The notes: a model not told the origin generated them from the sequence alone. Positions 37,207 to 47,633 are shown, numbered from the stretch's first letter. The stretch: 64,000 nt of DNA from Capra hircus (GCF_001704415.2 NC_030808.1:81500594-81564593), one strand, 5' to 3'. Numbers and translations are program-made.

Positions 37207-37535
37207 ATAACTTCCCTGGTAGCTCAGCTGGTAAAGAATCTGCCTGCAATGCAGGAGACCCCAGTTTGATTCCTGGGTCGGGAAGATCCCTGGGAGGAGA
37301 GATAGGCCACCCACTCCTGTATTCTTGAGCTTCCCCGGTGGCTCAGATGGTAAAGAATCCACCCACAATGTGGGAGACCTGGGTTTGATCTCTGGGTTGG
37401 GCAGATCCCCTGGAGGAGGGCATGGCAATCCACTCCAGTATTTTTGCCTGTAGAATCCCCATTAACAGAGGAGCTTGGTGGGCTACAGTCCATGGGGTCA
37501 CAAAGAGTCGGACACGATTGAACAACTAAGCACAG
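37207..37535 (+). mobile_element. Dimeric Bov-tA SINE
   Basis: Shortened first unit (37207-37326) and full second unit (37328-37535), joined at TGTATTCTTGAGCTTCC as in the copies at 10862 and 53709. AGCCTAATAA repeats again after it (37540), so two SINEs used the same target. Confidence 0.9.
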
Positions 37536-37617
37536 CACAGCCTAATAATTTAAGAAGTGGACAAGTGTTGCCAAGGATTTGAAGAAGTTGGAAACCTCAG
37601 ACATTGCTGTGATTATT

Positions 37618-37874
37618 GTATGCTGCTGCTGCTAAGTCCGACTCTGTGCGACCCCATAGACGGCAGCCCACTAGGCTCCCCCATCCCTGGGATTCTCCAG
37701 GCAAGAACGCTGGAGTGGGTTTCCATTTCCTTCTCCAATGCATGAAAGTGAAAAGTGAAAGTGAAGTCTCTCAGTCATGTCCGACTCTTCACGACCCCAT
37801 GGATTGTAGCCTACCAGGCTCCTCTGTCCATGGGATTTTCCAGGCAAGAGTACTGGAATGGGGTGCCATTGCCA
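37618..37874 (-). mobile_element. BOV-A2 SINE in L1
   Basis: Minus-strand dimer with CTG tail at left and linker AAAGTGAAAAGTGAAAGTGA between monomers. Confidence 0.92.
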
Positions 37875-37929
37875 AATGGTCCCAAATAGTTTGGCATTTT
37901 CTCAAAAACTTAAAACATAGAATTACCAT

Positions 37930-38149
37930 GTGTGTGTGCTTAGTTGCTCAGTTGTGTCCAACTCTCTGCAGCTCCATGGACTGTACCCCACCAGGCTCCT
38001 CTGTCCATGGGATTTCCCAGGCAAGAATACTGGAGTGGGTTGCCATTCCCTCCTCCAAGGGATCTTCCTGACCCAGGGATTGAACCTCCATCTCTTGTGT
38101 TTCCTGCACTGGCAGGCGGATTCTTTACCACTAGTGCTACCTGGGAAGT
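37930..38149 (-). mobile_element. Bov-tA SINE in L1
   Basis: Minus-strand SINE flanked by the duplication TAGAATTACCAT (ending 37929 and starting 38152), which is L1 sequence. Confidence 0.93.
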
Positions 38150-38239
38150 AATAGAATTACCATATGATCAAGCAATTCTACTTCTTGAAGTAGATATCCC
38201 AGAAAATTAAAAACGTAGTTTACATAAAAACATGTATAG

Positions 38240-38368
38240 GAATTTCCCTGGCGGTCCAGTGGTTAAGACTGCACTTCCAATGCAGGGAGCCTGAGTTCAA
38301 TCTCTGATCAAGAAACTAAGACCCCCACCATATAGGATGACCAAACAAAAACAAAAACACTACGTGCA
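38240..38368 (+). mobile_element. CHR-type SINE in L1
   Basis: AATTTCCCTGGCGGTCCAGTG head and AAACAAAAACAAAAAC tail. Confidence 0.85.
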
Positions 38369-38820
38369 CATAAAATGTGCACCATTATTCATAATAGCCA
38401 AAAAGAAATAACTCAAATATCCACCAGCTGATGAAGAGATAAACAAAATGTGGATATTCAGTCATAAAAAGGAATGAAGTACTGATATAGGCTACAACAT
38501 GGATGAATCTTAAAAACATTATGCTAAGTGAAGGAAACAGTATACAAAAGGCCATACATTCTGTGAGTCCATTTATATGAAATGTCCAGAATATATAAAC
38601 CCATAGCGACAGATTAGTGTCTATTAAAGTAGATATGTGTTTGCCGGAGATAAGGAGAAAAAGGAATGGCAAGTGACTGCTTAATAGATACAGGATTTCT
38701 TTTTGAGGTGCTGGAATGTTGTGGATTTGAGAATCGTGATGTACAATTTTGTGAATATACTAAAAATGATTGAATTGTACATTTTCAAAGCATGAATTGT
38801 GTATGAGTTCTATCTCAATT

Positions 38821-39887
38821 ACTCAAAGAAGTAATTATCTTTTAAGGGGCAAAAGCACATCACTTGAAATTTAAAAGGAAAAAAGTCTTTATGGGTAAGA
38901 AAAAAAGAACAAACCTGAGTTAAGGGAACGTGAATATTACCTGATTAATGATAGGTGCAGAATGCAGAGAATCGATGCCACTGACAAACACGAAGGGTGT
39001 CCAGAACAACTCATGTAGTGAGGAACTAGAGATAGCTTCTCATGTGAGAAACTGTGGTGCCTGAGGAAGAGCATAAAAAGTGAAGGCTTGCACAGACTTG
39101 TTAGCATATTTAAATATTTGATGAAAGACTCTTCCATTAAAGGGAGGCTTAATGTATAACAAAAGTAGAACCAGGGAGTTATTACTCCTGAGAACAAAAG
39201 CAGAATCAGGGAATGGGAAGTCCTGAGGAATAGGGAAAAATTCTAGCAAGCAAAAATGTCTACCATGCAGAGTATGGAGCTTCTCATCATTGGGAACATT
39301 CAAAGAGGGGCAGGAGATCTTGTGCTAGGAATGTTGTTAGGGCTATGTTTGAGAGAATATTAGACTAGATAAGCTAAAGCATCTCTCAAATTTAAGTATA
39401 TGTAGCCTCTTTCTAAATGCTGCCAGTTTGTCAGAAAAATCTGGAAAAGATTATTATTAGCAGATAAAATAGTCTCTTCAATAAAATGATATGGTGGGAA
39501 ATCAGGAGAAAGATCTGAGAAAATATAAAGGTGAACTATAGCCTAACTGTACTTTCAATAGGAACTGAAACTGAATGCCAGAGAATGCCAGGAATGTCAT
39601 ATAAGAAGGTTCTTTACCATTGAGAAAGGACATTTCATGCATGATTTTCAGTTCAGAAGTTGAAAGATGACATTCAATGAAAAACTATGTGCAAACCTAA
39701 AGTGATAAGCAGAGCCCACTGGAAAACTAAGAGGTAGGAACATGAGAGATAGCCCTGAATGGATTCTCAGTTTAGATTTTTGGTTGCATTCAACTCAGAT
39801 TTTGTTTCAGCACATGGGTGTGATCCTTATGCTCAGTAATACATCATTGATCTCTGACATTTCAACTGGTAAAAATGCTTAACACTT
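38821..39887. other. No recognised feature
   Basis: Purine-rich unique-looking sequence. Overlapping minus-strand open frames near 38937-39303 have no recognisable domain. Confidence 0.45.
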
Positions 39888-40168
39888 GCTGCTGCTACTG
39901 CTGCTGCTGCTAAGTCGCTTCAGTCACGTCCGACTCTGTGTGACCCCATAGACGGCAGGCCACCAGGCTCCCCCGTCCCTGGGATTCTCCAGGCAAGAAC
40001 ACTGGAGTGGGTTGCCATTTCCTTCTCCAATGCATGAAAGTGAAAAGTGAAAGTGAAGTCATTCAGTCATGTCTAACTCTTCGTGACCTCATGGACTGCG
40101 GCCCACCAGGCTCCTTCGTCCATGGGATTTTCCAGACAAGAGTACTGGAGTGGGGTGCCATTGCTTTC
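39888..40168 (-). mobile_element. BOV-A2 dimeric SINE
   Basis: Minus-strand dimer with a CTG-repeat tail (about 39889-39911) and linker AAAGTGAAAAGTGAAAGTGA. Confidence 0.93.
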
Positions 40169-40694
40169 TCTGATTAACATCTGACTGAGTCATTTTTGCC
40201 ATAGTTGGATCTTCTTTAGAAATGCTGATGGTTTACCTTCATCAATAAAACATTGAATATGTAAATGGAGCAGGGGTGGTGTATCTCCAAGGTTCAAAAA
40301 TTATCATTACTGATAATAATGGTGTAGTGAATAAACTATTTTTATCCCATTTCTTATTTCAGACACTTTTATGAGCAGCTTTTCTCCTCAAATGTCAGCC
40401 GACTTCCCTGTGAAGTGAGTATTCATGGCCCATTTCTTCACTATATTACTTAGTATAGGCTAAAATTCTTTAACAAACAATTCTAAATTCCTTTCTTTAG
40501 CCAGTAACAGTCCATGTTGGTTCCAGTCAGTGGGGCAACTCCTCCACAAAATCATTTGAGAAGTCAGGCTTCTGTGGATTTATCCTCCCCTGGAGCTTTG
40601 TGTCTACTTGTATCCCACATTGAGAGGGGAAGTGACATTGAAGATAGCATGTAAGAGATTTTATCACTCCAGCTGGAAAGCAATTTTTCAGTTA
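40169..40694. other. No recognised feature
   Basis: Intergenic sequence between two SINEs, nothing recognised. Confidence 0.45.
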
Positions 40695-40719
40695 GTTTCA
40701 GAAAACCTGATTGGTTCAC

Positions 40720-40920
40720 ATTGAAAGTGTTAGTTGCTCAGTCGTGTCTGACTCTTCGCGATCTCATGGACTGTAGCCTCTGTCCATGGAATTCTCTAGG
40801 CAAGAATACTGGAGTGGGTTGCCATTCCCTTCTCCAGGGGATGTCCCCATCCCAGGAATTGAACCCAGGTCTCCCACATCGCAGGCAGATTCTTTACCAT
40901 CTGAGCCACCAGGAAGCCCT
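40720..40920 (-). mobile_element. Bov-tA SINE with unusually long flanking duplication
   Basis: Minus-strand SINE with head complement GCCACCAGGAAGCCC at its right. A 25-bp block (40695-40719) recurs exactly at 40936-40960, and the 15 bp between the SINE head and the second copy are extra. Confidence 0.9.
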
Positions 40921-41161
40921 AATATTTTGCAATTTGTTTCAGAAAACCTGATTGGTTCACCAAAGCAGTCTGCTCTGATGGCTTCAGTTGTTATTAAATG
41001 AAGTTTCACAATACCATACCTGGATTCCAGAGCTAAAAGATAACCAATGCAGGGAAAGTCAAGTTTAGATAACTAGCTCTGTTTCTACCATGGGTATATA
41101 TGTGGATGCTCTAGTACACAAAAGTTTTAAAGTTATATATTTACATTCTTATTTTTCTTTT

Positions 41162-41342
41162 AGGGCTTCCCTGGTGACTCAGACAGGAAAGAATTTGCCT
41201 GTAATGCAGGAGACTCGGGCTTGATCCCTGGGTCAGGAAGATCCCCTGGAGAAGGAAATGGCAGTATTTCCTTACCAGTAATACCCATGCCAGTATTCTT
41301 GCCTGGAAAATCCCATGGACAGAGGAGGCTAGCAGGCTACAT
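41162..41342 (+). mobile_element. Bov-tA SINE, tail truncated
   Basis: Head AGGGCTTCCCTGGTGACTCAG. The body is disturbed by a small internal duplication around CAGTATTTCC and stops near GCAGGCTACAT. Confidence 0.88.
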
Positions 41343-43420
41343 ACAGTTGATTTACAGTATTGTGTTTTAGGTATACAGAAAGTAATTCATCATATTTATA
41401 TACATACATATTTTCTCCAGATTCTTTTCCATTATAGGTTATTGTTGTTGTTGTTCAGTTACCCAGTCATGTCTGACTCTGCCACCCCATGGATTCCAGC
41501 ACGCCTGTCCCTCACCATCTCCTGGAGTTTTTCCAGCTTCATGTTCATTGCATTGGTGATGCCATCCAGCCATCTCATCCTCTGATGCCCTCTTCTCCTT
41601 CTGCCCTAATCTTTCCCAGCATCAGGGACTTTTCTAATGAGTTGTTTGTTCACATCAGATGACCAAAATACTAGAGCTTCAGCTTCACTGTCAGTCCTTC
41701 CAGTGAATATTCAGGGTTCATCTCCCTTAAGATTGACTGGTTTGATCTCCTTGCTGTCCAAGGGGCTTTCAGGAGTCTTCTCCAGCACCACAGTTCCAAG
41801 GCATCAGTTCTTTGGCATTCTGCCTTCTTTACGGTCTAGCTCTCACAACCATACATGACCACTGGGAAGACTATATCCTTGACTATACAGACATTTGTTG
41901 GCAGAGTAAAGTCTCTGCTTTTCAACACACTGTCTAGGTTTGTCATTGCTTTCCTGCCAAGAAGCACTCATCTGATTTCATGGCCTCAGTCACTGTCCAC
42001 AGTGATTTTGGAGCCCAAGAAGAGGAAATCTGTCACTGCTTCCACCTTTTCCCCTTCTACTTGCCATGCAATAATGGGCCTGGATGCCATGATCTTAGTT
42101 TTTTAATATTTAGTTTTAGGCTGGCTCTTTCACTCTCTTCTTTCACCATCATCAAGAGGCTCTTTAGTTCCTCTTCGCTTTCTGCCATATGGTATCATCC
42201 ACTTATCTGAGGTTGTTGATGCTTCTCCTGCCTATCTTGATTCTGGCTTGTAACTCATCCAGCCTGGCATTTCTCACGATGTGCTCAGCGTATAGGTTAA
42301 ACAAACAGGGTGACAGAACAGAGCCCTGTCACACTCCTTTCTTGATCTTGAACCTGTCAGTTGTTCCATACATTGTTCTAACTGTTTCTTATTGACCTGC
42401 ATACAGGTTTCTCAGGAGGCAGGTAAGAAGGTCTGGTATTCCCATCTAAGAGCTTTTCACAGTTTGTCATGATCCACAGTCAAAGGCTTTATTGTAGTCG
42501 ATGGAACAGAGATAGATGTTTTCCTGAAATTCTCTTGCTTTTTCTGTAATCCAGCAAATGTTAGCAATTTGATCTCTAGTTCCTCTTCCTTTTCGAAACC
42601 CAGCTTGGATATCTGGAAGTTCTTGTTTCACATAATGATGAAGTCTAGCATACAAGATTTCAGTCTCCTGCATTGCAGGCGAATTCTTTACCACTGAGCC
42701 ACCAGGGAAGCCCCTGCTTATAGGTTATTACAAGATTCAATATACTTCTTTTTAAAAATTCTTTCTATTATGGTTTATTACAGGATATTAAATATAGTTC
42801 CCTGTGCTATATAGTGGGAATGTCTGTTTATCCATTCTATATATATTTATTATATATAGTTAGTCCCAAACTCCCAATCCAACCCCCAACCCCCACAACC
42901 ACAAGTCTGTTCTCTGAGTCTGTTTCTGTTTCATAGATAAATTCATTTATGTCATATTTTAGATTCCACATAAAAGTGATATCATATGGTATTTGTCTTT
43001 ATCTTGCTGACTGACTTCATTTAGTATAATAATCTCTAGGTCCATCCATGTAGCTGCAAATGGTATTATTTCATTTTTTAAAAATGGCTAAGTAATGGTC
43101 CATTGTATATGTGTAACACGTCTTCTTTATGGACATTTAGGTTGTTTCCATGTCTTAACTATTGTAAATAGTGCTGCTATGAACATAGGAGTGTATCTAC
43201 CTTTTTTAATCATAGTTTTCTCCAGGTATATGCCTAGGAGTGGGATTGATGGATCATATGGCAATTCTCTTTTTCATTTTTTTAGGAACCTCCATACTGT
43301 TCTCTATAGTGGCTGCACCATCTTACATTAACTCCAAAAGTGTAGGAGGGTTCCCTTTCTCCACATTCTCTCCAGTATTTGTTATTTGTAGATTTTTTAA
43401 TGATGACTATTGAATATATT
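41343..43420 (-). mobile_element. L1 3' UTR in two parts around the chimeric BovB
   Basis: Reverse L1 3' UTR (41343-41443: TTGATTTACAGTATTGTGTT) continues at 42718-43420 (TTCCCTGTGCTATATAGTGG, GTCCATCCATGTAGCTGCAA, GGTTGTTTCCATGTCTTAAC). The insertion at 41444-42717 separates the two parts. Non-coding; an apparent 78-codon plus-strand frame at 43095 is L1 3' sequence. Confidence 0.8.
41444..42717 (-). mobile_element. Chimeric insertion: tRNA-SINE head joined to truncated BovB
   Basis: On the minus strand the insertion begins at 42717 with about 57 bp of Bov-tA head (complement of 42661-42717). It switches without a tail into BovB reverse-transcriptase sequence and continues to the BovB 3' end with a GTT-rich tail (41444-41456 on +). 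A perfect 12-bp duplication TTATAGGTTATT flanks the whole unit (41432-41443 and 42718-42729), and the interrupted host is an L1 3' end. The BovB part is diverged and frame-shifted; recognisable pieces include ARLHHYVKQELPDIQAGF. One duplication around both parts implies a single insertion event. See findings. Confidence 0.82.
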
Positions 43421-44089
43421 TCTGATCAACTGATCTATTTGTGAATTGCAACACCATGACAATAATGAAAATGACATATTTAACAAGCAAAATTAGTAAC
43501 ATGCAAATGATCTGGAAATGCATTAGTCAAGAGGAATGGCATCTTGTTAAGTGGTACTTGTTGAGACAAATAAGACAACTTGAGAATGTAACAGTTCAGC
43601 CTATGATCAAGAGATAGTCAAGGGGGTCAAGTGGACTGTAAACAGTATCATGGTGGCATATTGTTAAATTGACTTGCCACATTGCCATAGATTGGGCCCA
43701 TAAGGAATACAAATAGATTTAGACAGTTTATCATCTACATAGAGAGCAAAAGGAAGATGAGCCTGGTGTCAGCTGCCTGGGGCCCTAGTCCCACAGTATT
43801 ACACTAAACAGGAGGGGCTGGATGACAGATTACAGAAAGTGTGGGGATCGCTCTGTTGTTCAGGAGCAGTACAGGGGCAGCAGTTACATGAACCAGAGAG
43901 TGAGTGCCCTCTTCAATTTTCCCCATTGGGGCCCTTTTTTGCTCGCCCTAGCACTGCCCTACTGAGGAGCCAACTTTAAACTACTGCCAGGCAATTTTAT
44001 GGATTTACACAGATGTTTGCAGCTGTATGTATCTAAGGGAAAGAAAGTACAAGGCAGAAAGTTCTGTGTTTAACTAAAACTAGGGCAAT
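43421..44089. other. Unrecognised, possibly old repeat
   Basis: The GC-richer part at 43745-43980 (GGGCCCTAGTCCCACAG, CAATTTTCCCCATTGGGGCC) stands out from its AT-rich surroundings and might be an old LTR or a regulatory element. I cannot assign it. Confidence 0.35.
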
Positions 44090-44315
44090 AGATAGGGCTA
44101 CCCAAGGGGCGCTAGTGGTAAAGAACCCACCTGCTAATGCAGGAGGCATAAGAGATGCAAGTTCAACCTCTGGATTGGGAAGATCCCCCGGAGAAGGTCA
44201 CAGCAACCCACTCCAGTATTCTTGCCTGGAGAATCCCTTGGACAGAGAAGCCTGGTGAGTCCATAAGGTTGCAAAGAGTCAGACACCACTGAAGTGACTT
44301 AGCATGCACACAGGG
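44090..44315 (+). mobile_element. Bov-tA SINE
   Basis: Head GGGCTACCCAAGGGGCGCTAG (variant), body ending CACCACTGAAGTGACTTAGC. Confidence 0.92.
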
Positions 44316-44838
44316 AAATACATGAGAAATGACCTGTAACTGACTCCAAGATATAGAAGAGAAAATGCCTCAGAATGGCTCCACGCTGTGCTTATCTCCA
44401 CTTGTTCCAGGAGCAGTTTCAGAACTGTTAAGCCTTGCTTACATGGCCTTTGTGGAGATGTTGAAAGTTGTTAGGATGGACGGCAAAATTGTCCCCCTGG
44501 AAAACAATACTGAATCTCTTGCTTCCTACAGTCAGGGAATGCTGTGCTGGTTATACAAGGTCTCTCCAAGCAGAGCCAACTGTTAATCTTACATTGAGAT
44601 TTTGGGCAAGGTGAAGTTGAGAGATAGGCGAATTTTAGAGGCAGTAGAGATTGATACCACTAATAAGAAGCTGGTTGATATTGAATGTTAGCTTGTGCCC
44701 AGGGATATTCATGATTGGCTGGCTATCAAAGTGAGGGGCTGTCCTTGATGGATTATATGGTTCTGACTGCTACTTGTTTCCAGGGCCTCAAGGCCATGGG
44801 TACTTTCCTAAGAGTAGGAACCTGGTTTTATTTTCAAT
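44316..44838. other. Unrecognised sequence with a 73-codon frame
   Basis: An open frame at 44365-44586 has no recognisable domain and no splice or promoter support. It is probably not a gene. Confidence 0.4.
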
Positions 44839-45048
44839 GTGCTGTGCTTGGTCACTCAGTTGTGTCCAACTCTGTGACCCTGTGGACTGTAGCCCACCAG
44901 GCTCCTCTATCCATGGGGATTTTCCAGGCAAGAATACTGGAGTGGGTTTCTATGCCCTCCTCCATGGGATCTTCCCAACCCAGGGATCAAACCCATGTCT
45001 CCCCCATTGCAGGGGGATTCTTTACTGTCAGAGCCACCAGGGAAGCCC
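44839..45048 (-). mobile_element. Bov-tA SINE
   Basis: Minus-strand SINE flanked by TTATTTTCAAT (ending 44838 and starting 45049), a clear target duplication. It sits just left of the 45.1-46.5 kb BovB. Confidence 0.94.
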
Positions 45049-45074
45049 TTATTTTCAATAGGTAAAAGAATATC

Positions 45075-46501
45075 ACATCTACTTCTGCTTTCTTGACTAT
45101 GCCAAAGCCTTTGACTGTGTAGATCACAATAAACTGTGGAAAATTCTTCAAGAGATGGGAATACCAGACCACCTGACCTGCCTCTTGAGAAATCTGTATG
45201 CAGTTCAAGAAGCAATAGTTAGAACTGGATATGGAACAACAGACTGGTTCCCAATTGGGAAAGGAGTATGTCAAGGCTGTATATTGTCACCGTGCTTATT
45301 TAACTTATATGCAGAGTACGTCATGCGAAATGCCAGGCTGGATGAAGCACAAGCTGGAATCAAGATTGCCGGGAGAATAACCTCAGATATGCAGATGACA
45401 CCACCCTTATGGCAGAAAGTGAAGAGGAACTGAAGAGCCTCTTGATGAAAGTGAAAGAGGAGAGTGAAAAAGCTGGCTTAAAACTCAACATTCAAAAAAC
45501 AAAGATCATGGCATCTGGTCCCATTCAGCTCAGTTTAGTTCAGCTGCTCAGTCATGTCTATTTGCGACCCCATGAACTGCAGCACACCAGGCCTCCCTGT
45601 CCATCACCATCTCCCAGAGTTCACTCAGACTCATGCGCATCAAGTCGGCGATGCCATCCAGCCATCTCATCCTCTGTTGTCCCCTTCTCCTCCTGCCTCC
45701 AATCCCTCCCAGCATCAGAGTCTTTTCCAATGAGTCAACTCTTCGCATGAGGTGGCCAAAGTACTGGAGTTTCAGCTGTAGCATCATTCCTTCCAAAGAA
45801 ATCCCAGGGCTGATCTCCTTCAGAATGGACTGGTTGGATCTCCTTGCAGTCCAAGGGACTCTCAAGAGTCTTCTCCAACACCACAGTTCAAAAGCATTAC
45901 TTCATGGCAAATAGAGGGGAAGCAATGGAAACAGTGACAGACTTTATTTTCTTGGGCTCCAAAATCACTGCAGATGGTGACTGCAGCCATGAAATTAAAA
46001 GATGCTTGCTCCTTGAAAGAAAAGCTATGACCAACCTAGACAGCAAAGGTCCATCTGGTCAAAGCTGTGGTTTTTCCAGTAGTCATGTATGGAGGTGAGA
46101 GTTGGACTATAAAGAAGGCTGAGTTCCGAAGAATTGATGTTTTTGAACTGTGGTGTTGCAGAAGACTCTTGAGAGTCCCTTAGACTGCAAGGAGATCACA
46201 CCAGTCAATCCTAAATGAAATCAGTCCTGAACATTCATTGGAAAGACTGATGCTGAAGCTGAAACTCCAATACTTTGACCACCTGATGTGAAGAACTGAC
46301 TCCTTAGAAAAGACCCTGATGCTGGGAAAGATTGAAGGCAGGAAGAGAAGGGGACAACAGAGAATGAGATGGTTGGATGGCATCACTGACTCAATGGACA
46401 TGAATTTGAGCAAGCTCAAGGAGTTGGTGATGAACAGGGAGTCCTGGTGTGCTGCAGTCCAGGGGCTGCAAGGAGTCGGACATGACTGAGCAACTGAACT
46501 G
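45075..46501 (+). mobile_element. BovB copy interrupted by an inverted BovB fragment
   Basis: Plus-strand BovB from the FDYAKAFDCVD-type region to the 3' end, flanked by an 11-bp duplication AAAAGAATATC (45064-45074 and 46502-46512). The YADD region has lost a few residues near 45378. After IMASGPI at 45524 a minus-strand BovB piece interrupts it (45526-45894), and the plus copy then resumes with FMANRGEAMETVTDFIFLGSK. Near 46045 a further deletion removes the segment between LDS and the VHLVKA region. It abuts a Bov-tA SINE on its left. Confidence 0.92.
45526..45894 (-). mobile_element. Inverted BovB 3' fragment nested in a BovB copy
   Basis: Minus-strand BovB 3' end covering RVPWTARRSNQSILKEI to the tail. 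It lies inside the plus-strand BovB and splits the GPI|..FMANR region. Only a short CATT is repeated at both junctions (45522-45525 and 45895-45898). This may be a short target duplication or chance, so an inversion or recombination cannot be excluded. Confidence 0.85.
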
Positions 46502-46525
46502 AAAAGAATATCTGTGAAAATAATC

Positions 46526-46660
46526 CTTCAGTTCAGTTCAGTCGCTCAGTCGTGTCCGACTCTTCGTGACCCCATGAATCACAGCACGCCAGGCCTCCCT
46601 GTCCATCACCCAGAGTTCACTCAGATTCACGTCCATCAAGACAGTGATGCCATCCAGCCT
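46526..46660 (-). mobile_element. BovB 3' tail fragment
   Basis: About 135 bp of minus-strand BovB 3' end (CAGTTCAGTTCAGTCGCTCAG on the + strand at its left edge). It lies 25 bp right of the previous BovB copy. It is strongly 5'-truncated and carries no coding content. Confidence 0.85.
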
Positions 46661-47269
46661 TGTCGCTAAAATTTGTGAAACGTCAGTGAATAAAACCACT
46701 CCATTGTTTTGTTTTTCCTCTGAAACTTCCAGACTGCCTTCTGGCCAGTTGATGGGCTGTGGAGACCACCTGAGGCCAACTGCATCTTCAAAAACTTTGT
46801 CCCAGTCTGAACCCAGCCTCATTTATCTTTAGTCTTCGGCCTGCTGCCTAGGACATAATAGTTGCTCGATTCATAGTTGAAGTATTAATCTTAGAAATAA
46901 TCCTTAGGAATGCCAGAAGAAGGAAAAAAAAAAAAAAACTGGAAGGATTGAACAGACAAGAAAGTGGTATGTTCCACAAGGTTGCTGCATGACAGTTCTG
47001 TACATGTTTGGTTGATATTAGTACCTTACTCATTTAGATGAAATGCATGAAGTGTTTTATATGTTCCAGGTATGTGTCATATCATATAATTGTCAGGATC
47101 CCACATATCTGTCTTTGTTAAGAAGGATAATGAAGACTGTGATGAAGCTGCACCAACGTAGTGCATCTAGAACCTGTCCAGGGAAGCCAGCCCCTCTGGG
47201 CCAGGGGTTTGCAAATCTGGACTTACTGGCAATTTCACGCATCTTCCAACTTCCTGCCTGACCTACTTT
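46661..47269. other. Upstream flank of EHHADH
   Basis: Non-repetitive flank leading into the EHHADH CpG island, with a poly-A run at about 46924-46938. It is the most likely place for proximal enhancers, but no named site is convincing. Confidence 0.45.
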
Positions 47270-47559
47270 GTGATGGGAGCAGGACAGGGGCCAGCAAAGA
47301 GGAAGAGACGGCAAGGGTGTGCTGAGCACGGGGCTGCGGTCAGGGAAGGAGGAGGACTGAGATGGAGGATGGGCATCAGAGCCCGGGAGCGTCCCGGGGC
47401 GGGAAGCGGTGCCGGTGCCGGAGGCGGTGCCGGTGCCGGAGGCGGTGCCGGGTTCACATTGGCCCAGCAGACGCCCCTCCCCTCCCCGGGACGCGCCCAG
47501 CGAAAGTGATCTTGCCTCTCAGCTGAGGGGTGAGGCGACTTTGGGGCAACTGAGCAAAC
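47270..47559 (+). promoter_or_regulatory. EHHADH: EHHADH CpG-rich promoter and 5' UTR
   Basis: This GC- and CpG-rich stretch lies directly upstream of the EHHADH start codon. Visible elements are an 18-bp GC repeat at 47406-47451, a reversed CCAAT box (ATTGG) at 47458-47462 and a C-rich Sp1/KLF-like tract at about 47474-47489. No TATA box is seen at a suitable distance, which fits a CpG-island promoter with dispersed start sites. EHHADH is a known PPAR-alpha target, but I see no convincing DR1 element here. The exact transcription start cannot be placed from sequence alone. Confidence 0.7.
47406..47451 (+). repeat. 18-bp GC-rich tandem repeat in EHHADH promoter
   Basis: The unit GCGGTGCCGGTGCCGGAG occurs twice in full (47406-47423 and 47424-47441) and once in part (47442-47451). 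It sits about 110 bp upstream of the EHHADH ATG, immediately before the reversed CCAAT box. It is likely replication-slippage DNA and may vary in copy number. Confidence 0.85.
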
Positions 47560-47633
47560 ATGGCTGAGTTCACGCGGCTGCAGAACAGCCTGGCACTGAT
47601 CCGTCTACGAAACCCGCCAGTCAATGCGATCAG
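47560..47633 (+). CDS. EHHADH: EHHADH coding exon 1 (peroxisomal bifunctional enzyme, N-terminus)
   Basis: The exon encodes the first 24 residues plus two bases of codon 25 of the peroxisomal L-bifunctional enzyme. That enzyme hydrates 2-enoyl-CoA and oxidises 3-hydroxyacyl-CoA in peroxisomal beta-oxidation. The peptide starts MAEFTRLQNS and contains LIRLRNPPVNAI, the opening beta-strand of the crotonase fold, which I recognise as EHHADH. The start is supported by a good Kozak context (A at -3, G at +4) and by the known N-terminus of the family. The exon ends CAG|GTAACG, a good donor in phase 2. Upstream is a GC-rich island with a reversed CCAAT box. The catalytic glutamates, the NAD-binding dehydrogenase domain and the C-terminal peroxisomal signal lie on later exons outside the window. 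The exon is too short to stand out as an ORF and was found by reading the CpG island. Confidence 0.93.

Larger units (their letters stand above)
37545..38820 (+). mobile_element. Old L1 3' end carrying three SINEs
   Basis: L1 pieces AAGTGTTGCCAAGGATTTGA (37563), TAGTTTGGCATTTTCTC (37888), CCATATGATCAAGCAATTCT (38159) and ATTCATAATAGCCAAAAAG (38389) are in order. They are separated by a BOV-A2 (37618-37874), a Bov-tA (37930-38149) and a CHR SINE (38240-38368). The L1 ends near TCTATCTCAATTACTCAA. No open frame remains. Confidence 0.8.

Noticed and set aside
44365..44586. 73-codon open frame upstream of EHHADH
   Set aside because: No domain, no conserved splice sites and no promoter. Probably chance.
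47262..47275. Possible PPAR response element (TGACCTACTTTGT)
   Set aside because: The second half-site does not match the DR1 consensus well enough. PPAR regulation of EHHADH is known, but this site is not convincing.
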